Source: Opitutales bacterium
Lineage (GTDB): Bacteria > Verrucomicrobiota > Verrucomicrobiia > Opitutales > UBA2995
DNA length: 64,000 nucleotides
NCBI GenBank assembly: GCA_022824405.1
Contig: JAJDZZ010000058.1
Coordinates: forward strand, 1-64,000
Direction of reading: 5' to 3'
In this document: positions 26,587 through 35,572 of the stretch, piece by piece
How the letters are laid out: each line of letters starts with the position of its first letter
Position numbering within the stretch: position 1 is the first letter of the stretch
Notes under the pieces: generated by a model
Databases searched by the model: none
Told to the model about the DNA's origin: nothing
What the model saw: the letters and a program-made list of their open reading frames with translations, nothing else
Position numbers and translations under genes: made by a program

Positions 26587-27326
26587 CGCTCAAACCGGGC
26601 CGCATCGGCGGGCGTATCGATGCCGATGGATGGTTCGGAAGTAATGCCCACCGCTATTTTGTATCCGTTTTCCAAAGCCCGTAGTTGTTCCAGCCGTTCC
26701 AGTTGCTCCAATCGGGTGGGGGGAAGATTGGAAAATTTTTCAAGAAAAGTTGCTTTGTAGGCGTACATGCCGAGATGGCGGTAGCAGACACCTTGGGGCA
26801 GGCCGTTGGGCGAGGAATTCCCCCTCTCGGCGCGGAAATAGGGGATGGGCGACCTGGAGAAGTAGAGGGCGTGGCCGGATCGATTCAGGACTACTTTGAC
26901 TTGGTTCGGATCGGCGAAGTCCTCTCTTTTGTCAAACACGCTGGCCAAGGTCGCCATTTCCTCCCCTCCCTCGACCAGGTTTCCCAACTTCATTATCTGC
27001 TCCCGGCTCACCAGGGGTTCATCGCCTTGGATATTAATGACGTAATCGGCCTTCAAGGTGCGATTGGCTTCGGCCAACCGGTCGGTGCCACTGGGGTGGT
27101 CCTTCGAAGTCATGAGATACTGGAACCCCCCCGATTCGATTTCGCGGGCCAGGCGGTCGTCATCCACAGCAAAAACCAGCGGGTATTCGGGAGTTTGTCG
27201 GCGGATGCGTTCCGCCACGCGAAGGATGAGGCTTTTGCCCTTTATGGGATGGAGAAGTTTTTCCGGAAACCGCGTGCTGGCCAGTCGCGCGGGCACCAGT
27301 ATTGCAGTCTGGCTGGGGCCTTTCAT
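26574..27326 (-). CDS. kdsB: CMP-KDO synthetase (3-deoxy-manno-octulosonate cytidylyltransferase)
   Basis: A 250-residue cytoplasmic enzyme that activates KDO with CTP for lipopolysaccharide synthesis. It shows the nucleotidyltransferase signature [17 protein letters not shown], the [12 protein letters not shown] block and the [11 protein letters not shown] metal/nucleotide site, all at family positions. Its presence shows that the organism builds a KDO-containing outer membrane. A second KDO gene, kdsD, lies 26 kb away at 52587. Gene ends are convergent with carA and overlap by 13 bases. Confidence 0.96.
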   Translation of the reverse strand: MKGPSQTAILVPARLASTRFPEKLLHPIKGKSLILRVAERIRRQTPEYPLVFAVDDDRLAREIESGGFQYLMTSKDHPSGTDRLAEANRTLKADYVINIQGDEPLVSREQIMKLGNLVEGGEEMATLASVFDKREDFADPNQVKVVLNRSGHALYFSRSPIPYFRAERGNSSPNGLPQGVCYRHLGMYAYKATFLEKFSNLPPTRLEQLERLEQLRALENGYKIAVGITSEPSIGIDTPADAARFERQLP

Positions 27327-27551
27327 GGAGGTAATTGGTCGGGGTCAAGCCAGTCCTGGTCAAGGGGAAAAGGGTTTGGCCGAAATCCTATTGAAATCGG
27401 TTGGGTCCACGTCGCGTTTCAATTTTGTTTCAATTATTTCCTTGTAAAATCGGTCGGAAAAAACAATTAACCCACCTCCGCCCCCTAAATTTTAAAAAAG
27501 TCTATACACGGATTTAGTTTTTTCTTAGCTTCGAGCCTTTTGACTCTTCTC

Positions 27552-28316
27552 ATGATCAGGACCCTATTCACCTTACTCACCCTGTCCCTATGCCCGGTTC
27601 CGCTAAGTTGGGGGCAATCACAGCTCGAGGAAACCCGTAAAGTATTTCAGGAACTGGTAGCGGCCCGCCAGGATATTGCCGATAATCAGGCCTCCTGGAT
27701 GGTCAGAAAGCAGTCGCTGCTGGATGCCATTGATTTGGCAAAATTGGAAATCGATCTTCTACAAGAGCGAATCAAAGCCACTGAAAACCAGTCTACCCAA
27801 GCGGAAAGGGATCGGATTCGCCTCAATGGGGAGATCGAGGAATTAAAGGAGGCCTCGGCCGTTGTGGCTGGAACCATTCGGAGTTTGGAACAACGGGTTT
27901 TGGCCCTGGTCAACGCGCTTCCCTCCGATACCAAGGAGAATCTGAGTCGCCTGACCAAACGCATACCGGACCGGAATGTTCCGGAAAACAGGGTTAAGGC
28001 CAGTTTGGGAGAACGGATGCAAAACATCGTGGGGCTACTCAACCAGATTGAAGTTTTCAACAACGGGATTCAGGTCCTGACCGAAGTGCGTGAAATTGGG
28101 GGTCAAAACGTGTCGCTCGAGGTATTTTACATCGGTTTGGCCAAGGCTTACTATGTGAACCGGGACAAAGGTGTAGCCGGATACGGGGAGGTCACCAAGG
28201 AGTCCGGTTGGGTTTGGAAGGAAGATCCGGCCTTGATCGATCCCATCAGCAGAATGATCCGGGTTTACAAAAATGAAATTCCGGCGGAGTTTGTCGTTTT
28301 GCCCGCGGAAATCTAA
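27552..28316 (+). CDS. DUF3450 (TtpB-like) periplasmic coiled-coil protein, module 1
   Basis: 254 residues from the ATG at 27552; a TTG 12 bases earlier is less likely. A signal peptide (about 1-22, ending SWG) is followed by a long coiled coil (about 25-125) and a globular end with GLAKAYYVNRD and GWVWKEDP. This is the DUF3450 family, which in Vibrio is part of the TonB2 energising cluster beside TtpC. It opens a run of ten same-strand genes. The second copy at 31613 has the same layout but low identity, so the duplication is old. No clear promoter was recognised in the 225-base gap upstream. Confidence 0.88.
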   Translation: MIRTLFTLLTLSLCPVPLSWGQSQLEETRKVFQELVAARQDIADNQASWMVRKQSLLDAIDLAKLEIDLLQERIKATENQSTQAERDRIRLNGEIEELKEASAVVAGTIRSLEQRVLALVNALPSDTKENLSRLTKRIPDRNVPENRVKASLGERMQNIVGLLNQIEVFNNGIQVLTEVREIGGQNVSLEVFYIGLAKAYYVNRDKGVAGYGEVTKESGWVWKEDPALIDPISRMIRVYKNEIPAEFVVLPAEI

Positions 28317-28348
28317 CACCCCTTCTGAAAGGTCTGAAAAATTTTGCC

Positions 28349-29728
28349 ATGAAAAGCATCCTTATTGTCCTGTCAGGGCTTTTTGCCGCCTTAATCTGCA
28401 ATGCCCAATCCTTTGAACAGGTTGCCGCCAGCGCGAAAACCGATCTTGAAGAGGCCGGTGATCGGTTGGAGGCTCTGGAAGAGCAAATTGTCAGGGAACG
28501 CCAACCTCTGGAGGCGGAGGAACGCCGGCTCAAGGACCGCGCCTTTGAACTGCGTGCCGAACTGGGCCGTATCCTGCGACGCCGCGACAATACGGACCGT
28601 GACCTGAGGTCTCTTGAAAACGATGTCGAGGGGCGCAAGGACGAGAATGCTTATTTGACCAGTCTCATGGGGGAATACATCCGGGCCTTCGACAACCGGC
28701 TACACGTAAGTGAGCAGCAAAACTATTCCGAACAGGTCGAAGATGCCAAACTAGCCATAGAGGATATCAATCTTTCCGCGGCCGATCGTTTCAACACCCA
28801 ATTGAAGGTCATTGAATCGGCCATCAGCCGCCTGGAGAATATTGTTGGCGGACATCAGTTTTCCGGAAAGGGTGTCTTGCCAGGAGGCTTATTGGAGGAG
28901 GGCACCTATTCCGTAATGGGTCCGATTTATTTCTTTTCCAGCCCCGAGCAAAACGCTTCCGGTATCGCCACGCGGGAGTTTGGCTCCTCCCAACCTACCA
29001 CCGTCAGCCTGGGAGAAGAATACGACGGGATGATTTCAGCGTTTTCCCGGGAAGGGGCCGGAAACATCCCCATCGATGTCACCTTGGGTTCGGCCATTCA
29101 GGTGGAAGCCGCCAAAGACACCGTTCTGGAAGTTATTCAGAAGGGCGGAAAAGTCATCTACTTCATTTTGGGATTGGCCGGCATCGCCCTGCTTATCGCC
29201 ATCTTCAAATTCATAGAAATCTCCGGGGTTCGCCGGGCGCGTCCCAAGGACCTCAGCTATATTATCAAGAGTCTGAATGAGGGCGACCGGAAGGGAGCCC
29301 TGGATTACGCCCAAAAAATTGGGGGACCGGTGGGCCGGTTGCTGACCGCCGCGGTGGAAAATGCCGACCGGGACAAAGCCCAGGTAGAGGAAATTCTCTA
29401 CCAGCAATTGATTACCACCCAGCCGAAACTGGAACGCTTCCTCCCTTTTATTGCCGTGACCGCTGGAACCGCCCCCCTGCTCGGTTTGTTGGGAACGGTT
29501 ACCGGAATGATTACCACCTTTAAATTGATCACCATCTTTGGGACCGGTGACGCAAAATCCCTCTCCACTGGAATTTCCGAGGCATTGATTACCACAGAAT
29601 TTGGATTGATTGTGGCCATTCCTTCCTTGATTTGCCACGCCCTTCTCTCCCGGAAGGCCAAGGGTGTGATCGGAAGCATGGAACGAACCGCCATCGGATT
29701 CATCAACGGATTACCCGGAAAAACCTGA
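28349..29728 (+). CDS. TtpC-like long MotA/TolQ/ExbB proton-channel protein, module 1
   Basis: A 459-residue inner-membrane protein. A signal peptide (about 1-22) and a large periplasmic coiled-coil region (about 25-250) precede the ExbB core: a helix near 268-290 (FILGLAGIALLIAIFKFIEI), a cytoplasmic loop, FLPFIAVTAGTAPLLGLLGT (about 365-384) and ALITTEFGLIVAIPSL (about 410-425). TAPLLGLLGTVTGMI is the ExbB/TolQ pore signature. The periplasmic extension is the mark of TtpC, needed with ExbB2-ExbD2-TonB2 in Vibrio. Gene spacing is 32 bases before and 15 after. Confidence 0.9.
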   Translation: MKSILIVLSGLFAALICNAQSFEQVAASAKTDLEEAGDRLEALEEQIVRERQPLEAEERRLKDRAFELRAELGRILRRRDNTDRDLRSLENDVEGRKDENAYLTSLMGEYIRAFDNRLHVSEQQNYSEQVEDAKLAIEDINLSAADRFNTQLKVIESAISRLENIVGGHQFSGKGVLPGGLLEEGTYSVMGPIYFFSSPEQNASGIATREFGSSQPTTVSLGEEYDGMISAFSREGAGNIPIDVTLGSAIQVEAAKDTVLEVIQKGGKVIYFILGLAGIALLIAIFKFIEISGVRRARPKDLSYIIKSLNEGDRKGALDYAQKIGGPVGRLLTAAVENADRDKAQVEEILYQQLITTQPKLERFLPFIAVTAGTAPLLGLLGTVTGMITTFKLITIFGTGDAKSLSTGISEALITTEFGLIVAIPSLICHALLSRKAKGVIGSMERTAIGFINGLPGKT

Positions 29729-29743
29729 TTTCACCTCCATCTC

Positions 29744-30169
29744 ATGAAAAACAGAAAGTCGCTCGGCGCCGGTGACGATCAAAACAATATCAACATCTCA
29801 CCGATGATTGATATGGTTTTCATTCTGCTCATCTTCTTTATCGTCACCACGGTTTTCGTCGAAGAATCGGGTTTCAGAGTAGAGAAGCCGGATGTAACCG
29901 ATATTCAGGAAGAGCGCGATGAGGATAAGGAATCGGTTACCATATTGGTGGATAAGAACAACCAGATCTTTTACAAGGAAGCAGGAGCAACCGAATCCAT
30001 AAGCATTGAATCGGTCCGTCCCAGGGTCGGCCAGGTCTTACAAAAAGACAGGAATGCCCCGGTATTGGTAGAAGCCGAAGATGCTGCCAACGCCGGGCTG
30101 GTTGTCAGAATAATGGATGAAGCCCGCCTCGGCGGGGCAGATATCATCAGCCTCTCCGGCTCCAATTAG
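29744..30169 (+). CDS. exbD: ExbD/TolR-type biopolymer transport protein, module 1
   Basis: A 141-residue protein with one membrane helix, NISPMIDMVFILLIFFIVTT, containing the proton-carrying aspartate (D23, as D25 in E. coli ExbD), then a periplasmic domain ending VVRIMDEARLGGADIISLS. It partners ExbB-type proteins to turn proton flow into motion. It follows the TtpC-like gene directly, and no short ExbB gene lies between them, unlike in module 2. It is 7 residues longer than the module 2 copy, with an acidic insert (QEERDEDKE). Confidence 0.93.
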   Translation: MKNRKSLGAGDDQNNINISPMIDMVFILLIFFIVTTVFVEESGFRVEKPDVTDIQEERDEDKESVTILVDKNNQIFYKEAGATESISIESVRPRVGQVLQKDRNAPVLVEAEDAANAGLVVRIMDEARLGGADIISLSGSN

Positions 30170-30182
30170 AAACGCAAATATC

Positions 30183-31571
30183 ATGTTACGCCTCTTCAAA
30201 ATATTACCACAGGCCCTTTTGATTCTCAGCATTGTGAGCGTTCTGGCAACGAGCCTGGACGCTCAGAGACAGAGCCGACAAACGGATTTCTGGTCCGACC
30301 CTGATTTTGTCGAACGGTTTATCGGAACCTATTCCCCTCGTATAACGGTGGAACCGCGTCTATCCCCGACCGATAAGACCTACATGGAAGAATTCACCAC
30401 CCTGATGCAGACCAATCGGCAGGAAGCGCGGGCTTCTCTAACCGCCAAGGCCGCGGAAGAGGGATCCAACGCCACCTTCCATTTGATCCTGGGCAATTTT
30501 GCCTATCAGGAGAGAAATTTGCCGGAAGCGGTTCGGCATTACCAGGCGGCCATAAGGAAACACAAGGATTTCCTCAGAGCACATGAAAACATCGCCTTCC
30601 TTTACTTCCAACTCGGAAACGAGGAAAAAGCGCGAGAGCATTTTACCACCGCGGTTAAACTCGGAGCCGTGGACAAGAATATATTCGGAATTCTCGGATA
30701 CCTCTTTTTTGAGAACGAGCAGTTTATCGCCTCGGAGACCTCCTATCGGTCTGCCCTTATCTACGAGGTGCAAAACGAGGACTGGGAGTTTGGGCTGGCC
30801 AAGAGTATTTTATTCCAACGCAAATACAAGGATGCCGCGGGTTTGTTTGAAAATCTGATCGAAAAAAATCCCCAAGTGACCGAGTATTGGGAACTGCAAG
30901 CGGATGCCTATCTTGGGCTGGGAGAAAAGCTCAGCGCCGCCTCCAATTACGAAGCGCTCAGGCGAATGGGAGCCATTTCACCGGAGGACTTGATCACATT
31001 GGGCGATATCTACGTGGAGAACGGTTTCATAGAGGCTGCTCTGGGTGTGTACAAGGAAGCAATTCTGGCCCGCGGTCGGTTGAACGTGGAGAAACCCATC
31101 GAAGCGGCCGCCAACCTTATCGAAGCCGGATTTTACGATGCCGCATCCGAGGTGTTGACCGAAATCAATCGCGGTTATGGAAACAGCCTGGACAGCAAAT
31201 TGGCCTTTGTCGTTCGCAAGTTGAATGCGAAGATCCAGGCCGCTTCCGGCAACATGCCCGATTCCATCGTGCCCCTTCTGGAATCGATGGTGTTGGAAAA
31301 TCCTCTGGACGGGGATGTGCTGATCATGTTGGCGGACTATTACGCGCAAGGCGGGAATTTCGAAAAGGCGGAATTCCTCTATGAGCGGGCCCAAAATCTC
31401 CGCAATTTTGAAGCCAAGGCCTACTTCCACCACGGCAAGGCGCTCGTCGCGGAGGAGCAGTACCGGGAAGCGGTGCGCGCTTTGGAGCGGGCCCAGGATG
31501 TGAAACCGCAGGACCATGTGGAGGATTACCTCGTGGGAGTCAGAAACGTCTACCGGGCCGTGCGGAACTAG
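30183..31571 (+). CDS. Exported TPR-repeat protein, module 1
   Basis: 462 residues from the ATG at 30183, which begins a signal peptide (MLRLFKILPQALLILSIVS). At least seven TPR-like helical pairs follow, for example AHENIAFLYFQLGNEEKAREHF and EFLYERAQNLRNFEAKAYFHHG. TPR proteins of this kind close TonB2-type clusters (as VC1543 in Vibrio cholerae) and are thought to scaffold the periplasmic complex. The C terminus ends in a full TPR pair and VRNVYRAVRN. Its partner at 35573 has the same role in module 2. Confidence 0.87.
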   Translation: MLRLFKILPQALLILSIVSVLATSLDAQRQSRQTDFWSDPDFVERFIGTYSPRITVEPRLSPTDKTYMEEFTTLMQTNRQEARASLTAKAAEEGSNATFHLILGNFAYQERNLPEAVRHYQAAIRKHKDFLRAHENIAFLYFQLGNEEKAREHFTTAVKLGAVDKNIFGILGYLFFENEQFIASETSYRSALIYEVQNEDWEFGLAKSILFQRKYKDAAGLFENLIEKNPQVTEYWELQADAYLGLGEKLSAASNYEALRRMGAISPEDLITLGDIYVENGFIEAALGVYKEAILARGRLNVEKPIEAAANLIEAGFYDAASEVLTEINRGYGNSLDSKLAFVVRKLNAKIQAASGNMPDSIVPLLESMVLENPLDGDVLIMLADYYAQGGNFEKAEFLYERAQNLRNFEAKAYFHHGKALVAEEQYREAVRALERAQDVKPQDHVEDYLVGVRNVYRAVRN

Positions 31572-31612
31572 TCCCGAAACCATTTGAATATGCCATCAAT
31601 AAAAATCCTGAC

Positions 31613-32392
31613 ATGAAGATAGGAAAGGTAACCCTGATATTGGCTTTAACCGCCAGTGGATTCTCCTCCCTGATGGGAGCCGAGGTTTTGACCGCTGCTC
31701 GATCGACCCTGGAAAAATGGGTGGAGGCGCGCCGGGTTCTGGCCGAGGAAAGAACCCAGTGGCTGGCGGAAGAAAAAACACTGAACGAAGACATAGACTT
31801 CCTGAAGAGCGAAATTGAAAGTCTTCGCACTGCCGTGGCCGATTCCATGAACGAAATGTCCACTGCCGACAGTGAACAAAATGAGCTCAGCCAAAGTATT
31901 GAAGTCCAGGAACAGGCCATCGAAGTCATCGGGCGGGCGGTGCCAGCGTTTGAAAAGCGAATACTTGCTCTTTCCACGGTTTTCCCTGCCGTGTTCCGGG
32001 AAAAAGTGGCCACCCAATTGCGGCGCATTCCCGATCCCGATTCCGGGCGCGATTTGGATGTAGCTCTGGGAGACCGCATCCAGAATATCATTTCTCTGCT
32101 CAATAATATCGAATATTTCAACAAAGTGATAACCCCCAGCAGCGAGTTGAGGGAGAAGGACAATGGCGAAATCTTCGAAGTGAAAACCTTGTACATCGGC
32201 TTCGGCCAAGCCTATTTTGTCGATGAAAACCAAGTTAACGCCGGATTTGGTTATCCGGTCATAGGAAAGGGATGGGTGTGGCAGGACCGGCCTGAAATTG
32301 CGGAAGCGGTCGGCCTGGCCGTTTTGGCGGCCGATAACCGGCATCCGGCCGAATTCGTCAATGTCCCTGTGGAAATCAAGGAAGCTGACTAA
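31613..32392 (+). CDS. DUF3450 (TtpB-like) periplasmic coiled-coil protein, module 2
   Basis: A 259-residue paralogue of the protein at 27552. It has a signal peptide (about 1-22, ending LMG), a coiled coil (about 28-125), the shared block VALGDRIQNIISLLNNIEYF (compare ASLGERMQNIVGLLNQIEVF in module 1), then YIGFGQAYFVDEN and GWVWQDRPEI. These shared blocks mark it as a true paralogue. It restarts the gene series after the module 1 TPR gene, 41 bases downstream. Confidence 0.88.
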   Translation: MKIGKVTLILALTASGFSSLMGAEVLTAARSTLEKWVEARRVLAEERTQWLAEEKTLNEDIDFLKSEIESLRTAVADSMNEMSTADSEQNELSQSIEVQEQAIEVIGRAVPAFEKRILALSTVFPAVFREKVATQLRRIPDPDSGRDLDVALGDRIQNIISLLNNIEYFNKVITPSSELREKDNGEIFEVKTLYIGFGQAYFVDENQVNAGFGYPVIGKGWVWQDRPEIAEAVGLAVLAADNRHPAEFVNVPVEIKEAD

Positions 32393-32405
32393 CTGACTGT
32401 TACCC

Positions 32406-33803
32406 ATGATCCTGAAAAAGATATTGTTCACAAAATCGTTTATCACCCTGGTTCTGTTGCTTTCGGTTGTTCATGCCGGCGCCCAAAATTATGACGTGGC
32501 CGCCCGAACCACCGAGGGCGATCTGGAGCGCGTCTTGGCCGAACTGGCTCAGCTTCGCAACGACATCGCCGAGAAAAAGATTCCATTGGCTCAGGAAATC
32601 AATCGGCTGGAAGACCTGAAGATTGAGCTGACCCAAAGGCGCGATGAAGCGGTAGAGCAAGCCACCGGAGTAAGTCGCATCAAGGCGGAGTTGGAGCAAA
32701 GGGATTCGGACCTGGCCCGGCAAAACGACTACCTGCACACCGCCTTGGGTAATTATATCGAGGAATTCCTCGGTGGCGCCCTGCACGTGGGTGAGATTCA
32801 ACTTTACTCCGAGGTGGTGGACCGAGCCCGAGATGCCAAAAACAATGCCGAAATCCCCTTACAGGAACGCTATGAGTTACAGGTTGGGGTTTTGCAGGCC
32901 TCCCTCGGTCGCCTTGAGAAAATGGTCGGTGGCTATACCTTCGAAGGAGAATGCGAAGTTGAAGGTGGAGATCTGGTTCAAGGTGATTTTGTTATTGTAG
33001 GACCCATTGGAATGTTTTCCCACGGTGGAACGGCGGGGTTGGTCGATGTGAATCCTCTGGTGCTGCGACCCCTTCAGGTTCGCGTGGAAGGAGCTCCGGA
33101 AGAGGCCATGTCCGCCGCCACAACATCGGGTTCAGGCACCTTGTTCCTGGATTCAAAGCTCGATGAGGCCCTCGACATCCTGAACTTGGATGAGACCATT
33201 TTGGAACACATCGACAAGGGTGGGGTGGTGATGTATCCCATTCTAACCCTCGCCTTTGTGGCCCTATTGATATCCCTCTTTAAAGTTATCGAACTCCTCT
33301 CGGTAAAAAAGGCCAGCCCGCGGGATCTGGATACGATTTTGGATCACCTCAGAAACGGTCGTAAGGAAGACGCCCTCAATTTTGCCCGTGGGGTTAAGGG
33401 GCCCAGCGGCAGAATGCTGACCGCGGCCATGGAGAATATTGAGGCTGATGAAGACCTTATCGAGGAAATCCTCTACGAACAGATGCTGGGAACCCAACCC
33501 AAGCTGGAGCGTTTCTTGCCTTTCATTGCCGTTACCGCCGCTACCGCTCCCCTCCTGGGTCTGCTGGGAACGGTGACCGGAATGATCAACACCTTCAAAC
33601 TCATCACCATTTTCGGCACCGGTGACGCCCGGCAATTGTCTTCGGGGATTTCAGAGGCGCTTATAACCACCGAATTCGGATTGATCATCGCCATCCCAAC
33701 CCTCATCATCCATGCTCTTCTCTCCCGCATGTCCAAGAGCGTTTTGGGAAGCATGGAGCGAACGGCGGTTGGTTTTATTAACGGATTGCCCCAACGAACC
33801 TGA
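32406..33803 (+). CDS. TtpC-like long MotA/TolQ/ExbB protein, module 2
   Basis: A 465-residue paralogue of the protein at 28349. The signal peptide (about 1-26) and periplasmic coiled coil (about 30-250) are followed by the ExbB core with GGVVMYPILTLAFVALLISL (about 278-297), FLPFIAVTAATAPLLGLLGT and ALITTEFGLIIAIPTLIIHA. The ExbB core is close to identical to module 1, whereas the periplasmic part has diverged, so the two likely contact different periplasmic partners. The GLLGTVTGMIxTFKLITIFG block is shared exactly but for one residue. Confidence 0.9.
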   Translation: MILKKILFTKSFITLVLLLSVVHAGAQNYDVAARTTEGDLERVLAELAQLRNDIAEKKIPLAQEINRLEDLKIELTQRRDEAVEQATGVSRIKAELEQRDSDLARQNDYLHTALGNYIEEFLGGALHVGEIQLYSEVVDRARDAKNNAEIPLQERYELQVGVLQASLGRLEKMVGGYTFEGECEVEGGDLVQGDFVIVGPIGMFSHGGTAGLVDVNPLVLRPLQVRVEGAPEEAMSAATTSGSGTLFLDSKLDEALDILNLDETILEHIDKGGVVMYPILTLAFVALLISLFKVIELLSVKKASPRDLDTILDHLRNGRKEDALNFARGVKGPSGRMLTAAMENIEADEDLIEEILYEQMLGTQPKLERFLPFIAVTAATAPLLGLLGTVTGMINTFKLITIFGTGDARQLSSGISEALITTEFGLIIAIPTLIIHALLSRMSKSVLGSMERTAVGFINGLPQRT

Positions 33804-33816
33804 TTCGATTACCGGT

Positions 33817-34458
33817 ATGGTTTTTGCCCAGTCACTTAATTTTGAGACTTTCGTCGAGGTTTGGCTTAGCGGTGGCTGGGTCATGGTTCCCCTCGTCTTC
33901 CTGGCCTTCATCATTTATTTCACCGCTATGGAAATGATGCTTTTTTTCCGGCGGGGCAACCATGACAGAGTGCCCGAAGCCCAATACGAGAAGTGGATCG
34001 ACGATCCCGCCATGGGCGAAGGCCACGTGGGCGAAATCATCTCTTACGTGAGAGATGAGACGGCGAATTCCAACGATGAGGTGCGGAATCGTTTTATGGA
34101 AATTGCAACCGCCGCCCTTCCGGTGGTCGACTCCCGGTTGATGTTCCTCAATATTCTGGTAACGGTGGCTCCTTTGCTGGGATTACTCGGAACCGTCATC
34201 GGAATGCTCAGTACTTTCAAAGCCCTGTCCAGTGGTTCGGGAAAGACGATCGACCTGGTGGCCGAGGGAATCTCCGAGGCGTTGATTACCACCCAAACCG
34301 GGCTGGTAATTGCCATTCCGGGATACCTCCTCGTGGCCATGATTCAAAAGAAACGCAACCAATATGCGGCTTTTCTTGTCAGACTGGAGAGTCTCGTGTT
34401 ACAAAGATTTCAGAATTCCCCCGATGGCGCCTCCCCGGCCGCTCCTCCATCCGGTTAG
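33817..34458 (+). CDS. exbB: ExbB-type proton channel, short form
   Basis: 213 residues from the ATG at 33817, 13 bases after the previous stop; a longer reading into the previous gene is not credible. A first helix near 20-42 (WVMVPLVFLAFIIYFTAMEM) and the pore pair (NILVTVAPLLGLLGTVIGML and ALITTQTGLVIAIPGYLL) fit ExbB. Its N terminus is periplasmic and short, in contrast to the two TtpC-like proteins. It is present only in module 2, directly before exbD and tonB, so it is likely the pentameric channel for that TonB. Confidence 0.93.
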   Translation: MVFAQSLNFETFVEVWLSGGWVMVPLVFLAFIIYFTAMEMMLFFRRGNHDRVPEAQYEKWIDDPAMGEGHVGEIISYVRDETANSNDEVRNRFMEIATAALPVVDSRLMFLNILVTVAPLLGLLGTVIGMLSTFKALSSGSGKTIDLVAEGISEALITTQTGLVIAIPGYLLVAMIQKKRNQYAAFLVRLESLVLQRFQNSPDGASPAAPPSG

Positions 34459-34468
34459 CCCATAAAGC

Positions 34469-34873
34469 ATGAAAGGACGAAGACCATTATCAGAAGGCGG
34501 AAAGCTGAGCGATATCAACATATCGCCCATGATCGACATGGTCTTCATTTTGTTGATTTTCTTTATCGTCACCACCGTTTTTGTGGAAGAGCCCGGGGTG
34601 GATATCGAGAAACCCATTACTCAGACCCTCCTCCCTCTGGAAAAGAACAGTATCCTGATCGCCATAACCGGGAACAACCGGGTGGTTTACGGCGGGCAGG
34701 AAGTCGGGGTGGAAGGGGTTCGACCCATTGTCCGCCGATTAAATGCCAGGGATCCCATGCCGGTGATTCTGCAAGTCGACCGAAATTCCAGCGCCGGGGT
34801 GGTCATCCGGGTTATCGGGGAAGCCAAACTGGGCCGGACCAATAAAATCAGCATATCCTCCGAAATGCGGTGA
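34469..34873 (+). CDS. exbD: ExbD-type biopolymer transport protein, module 2
   Basis: A 134-residue protein with the membrane helix NISPMIDMVFILLIFFIVTT (identical to the module 1 copy over 20 residues), including the proton-carrying aspartate, and a periplasmic domain ending VIRVIGEAKLGRTNKISIS. It lies 10 bases after exbB and 37 before tonB. Outside the helix the two ExbD proteins differ strongly, so they probably engage different periplasmic partners. Confidence 0.94.
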   Translation: MKGRRPLSEGGKLSDINISPMIDMVFILLIFFIVTTVFVEEPGVDIEKPITQTLLPLEKNSILIAITGNNRVVYGGQEVGVEGVRPIVRRLNARDPMPVILQVDRNSSAGVVIRVIGEAKLGRTNKISISSEMR

Positions 34874-34910
34874 CCATCCACATTGGAAAATTTCCACATC
34901 CAGTATCCCC

Positions 34911-35567
34911 ATGAAAAAAGTCTTCGCTTCAAATTATCAGGGCAATTCCCTCTCCTTTTCATTGCCCTTGGGTGGGTTCATAACCCTGGCCCTTTTCATT
35001 GCCCTGCCCCTCACCCAGATCTTCTCCTCCCTGGACGATATGAATAGGGATGAGGAGAATAACCGCATTCAAATCGAGCCTCCGCCCCCGCCTCCACCCG
35101 AACCTCCCAAACCGGAAGAAGAGGAAGAGAAAGAGGAGGATATCGAAATGCAAAAGCAGGAACAGCAATTGACCCTGGATCAGATCAACATGGCCCTCAC
35201 CGCTGGAGACGGCGGAATGAGTTCTTCCGGCGTTTCGGTCCAGGTATTCGATATTGCCGATAATTTCGATGAGATGGTGTTTGAAATATCCGATCTCGAT
35301 AAACCGCCTATTCCGTTGGTCAAGATCAGCCCTCAATACCCTCCCGAACTGAAACGTAACCGCGTCCAGGGAGAAGTCCATTTGATCTTTATCGTGGACG
35401 AACTCGGGAATGTTAAACGACCCAGAGTATCGAAATCCTCCAATCGTGAATTTAATGAAAATGCCATCAAAGCCGTTCGCCAATGGAAGTTCGAACCGGG
35501 TGAAAAGGATGGCAGAAAAGTGAAGACCCGCGTTCGCCTCCCTCTTTCCTTTTCACTGCGTCGTTGA
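34911..35567 (+). CDS. tonB: TonB energy-transducing protein
   Basis: A 218-residue protein with an N-terminal anchor helix (about 18-38), a periplasmic spacer starting with a run of prolines and then a Pro/Glu-rich stretch (about 56-78), and a C-terminal TonB domain with PQYPPELKRNRVQGEVHLIF, VSKSSNREFNENAIKAVRQW and KFEPG. The spacer is short and lacks the Lys-Pro repeats of E. coli TonB, as in TonB2-type proteins that rely on TtpC. The helix has Ser and His-free polarity unlike SxxxH of TonB1. It is the only TonB in the window and could serve both receptors here. Confidence 0.94.
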   Translation: MKKVFASNYQGNSLSFSLPLGGFITLALFIALPLTQIFSSLDDMNRDEENNRIQIEPPPPPPPEPPKPEEEEEKEEDIEMQKQEQQLTLDQINMALTAGDGGMSSSGVSVQVFDIADNFDEMVFEISDLDKPPIPLVKISPQYPPELKRNRVQGEVHLIFIVDELGNVKRPRVSKSSNREFNENAIKAVRQWKFEPGEKDGRKVKTRVRLPLSFSLRR

Positions 35568-35572
35568 TTTAA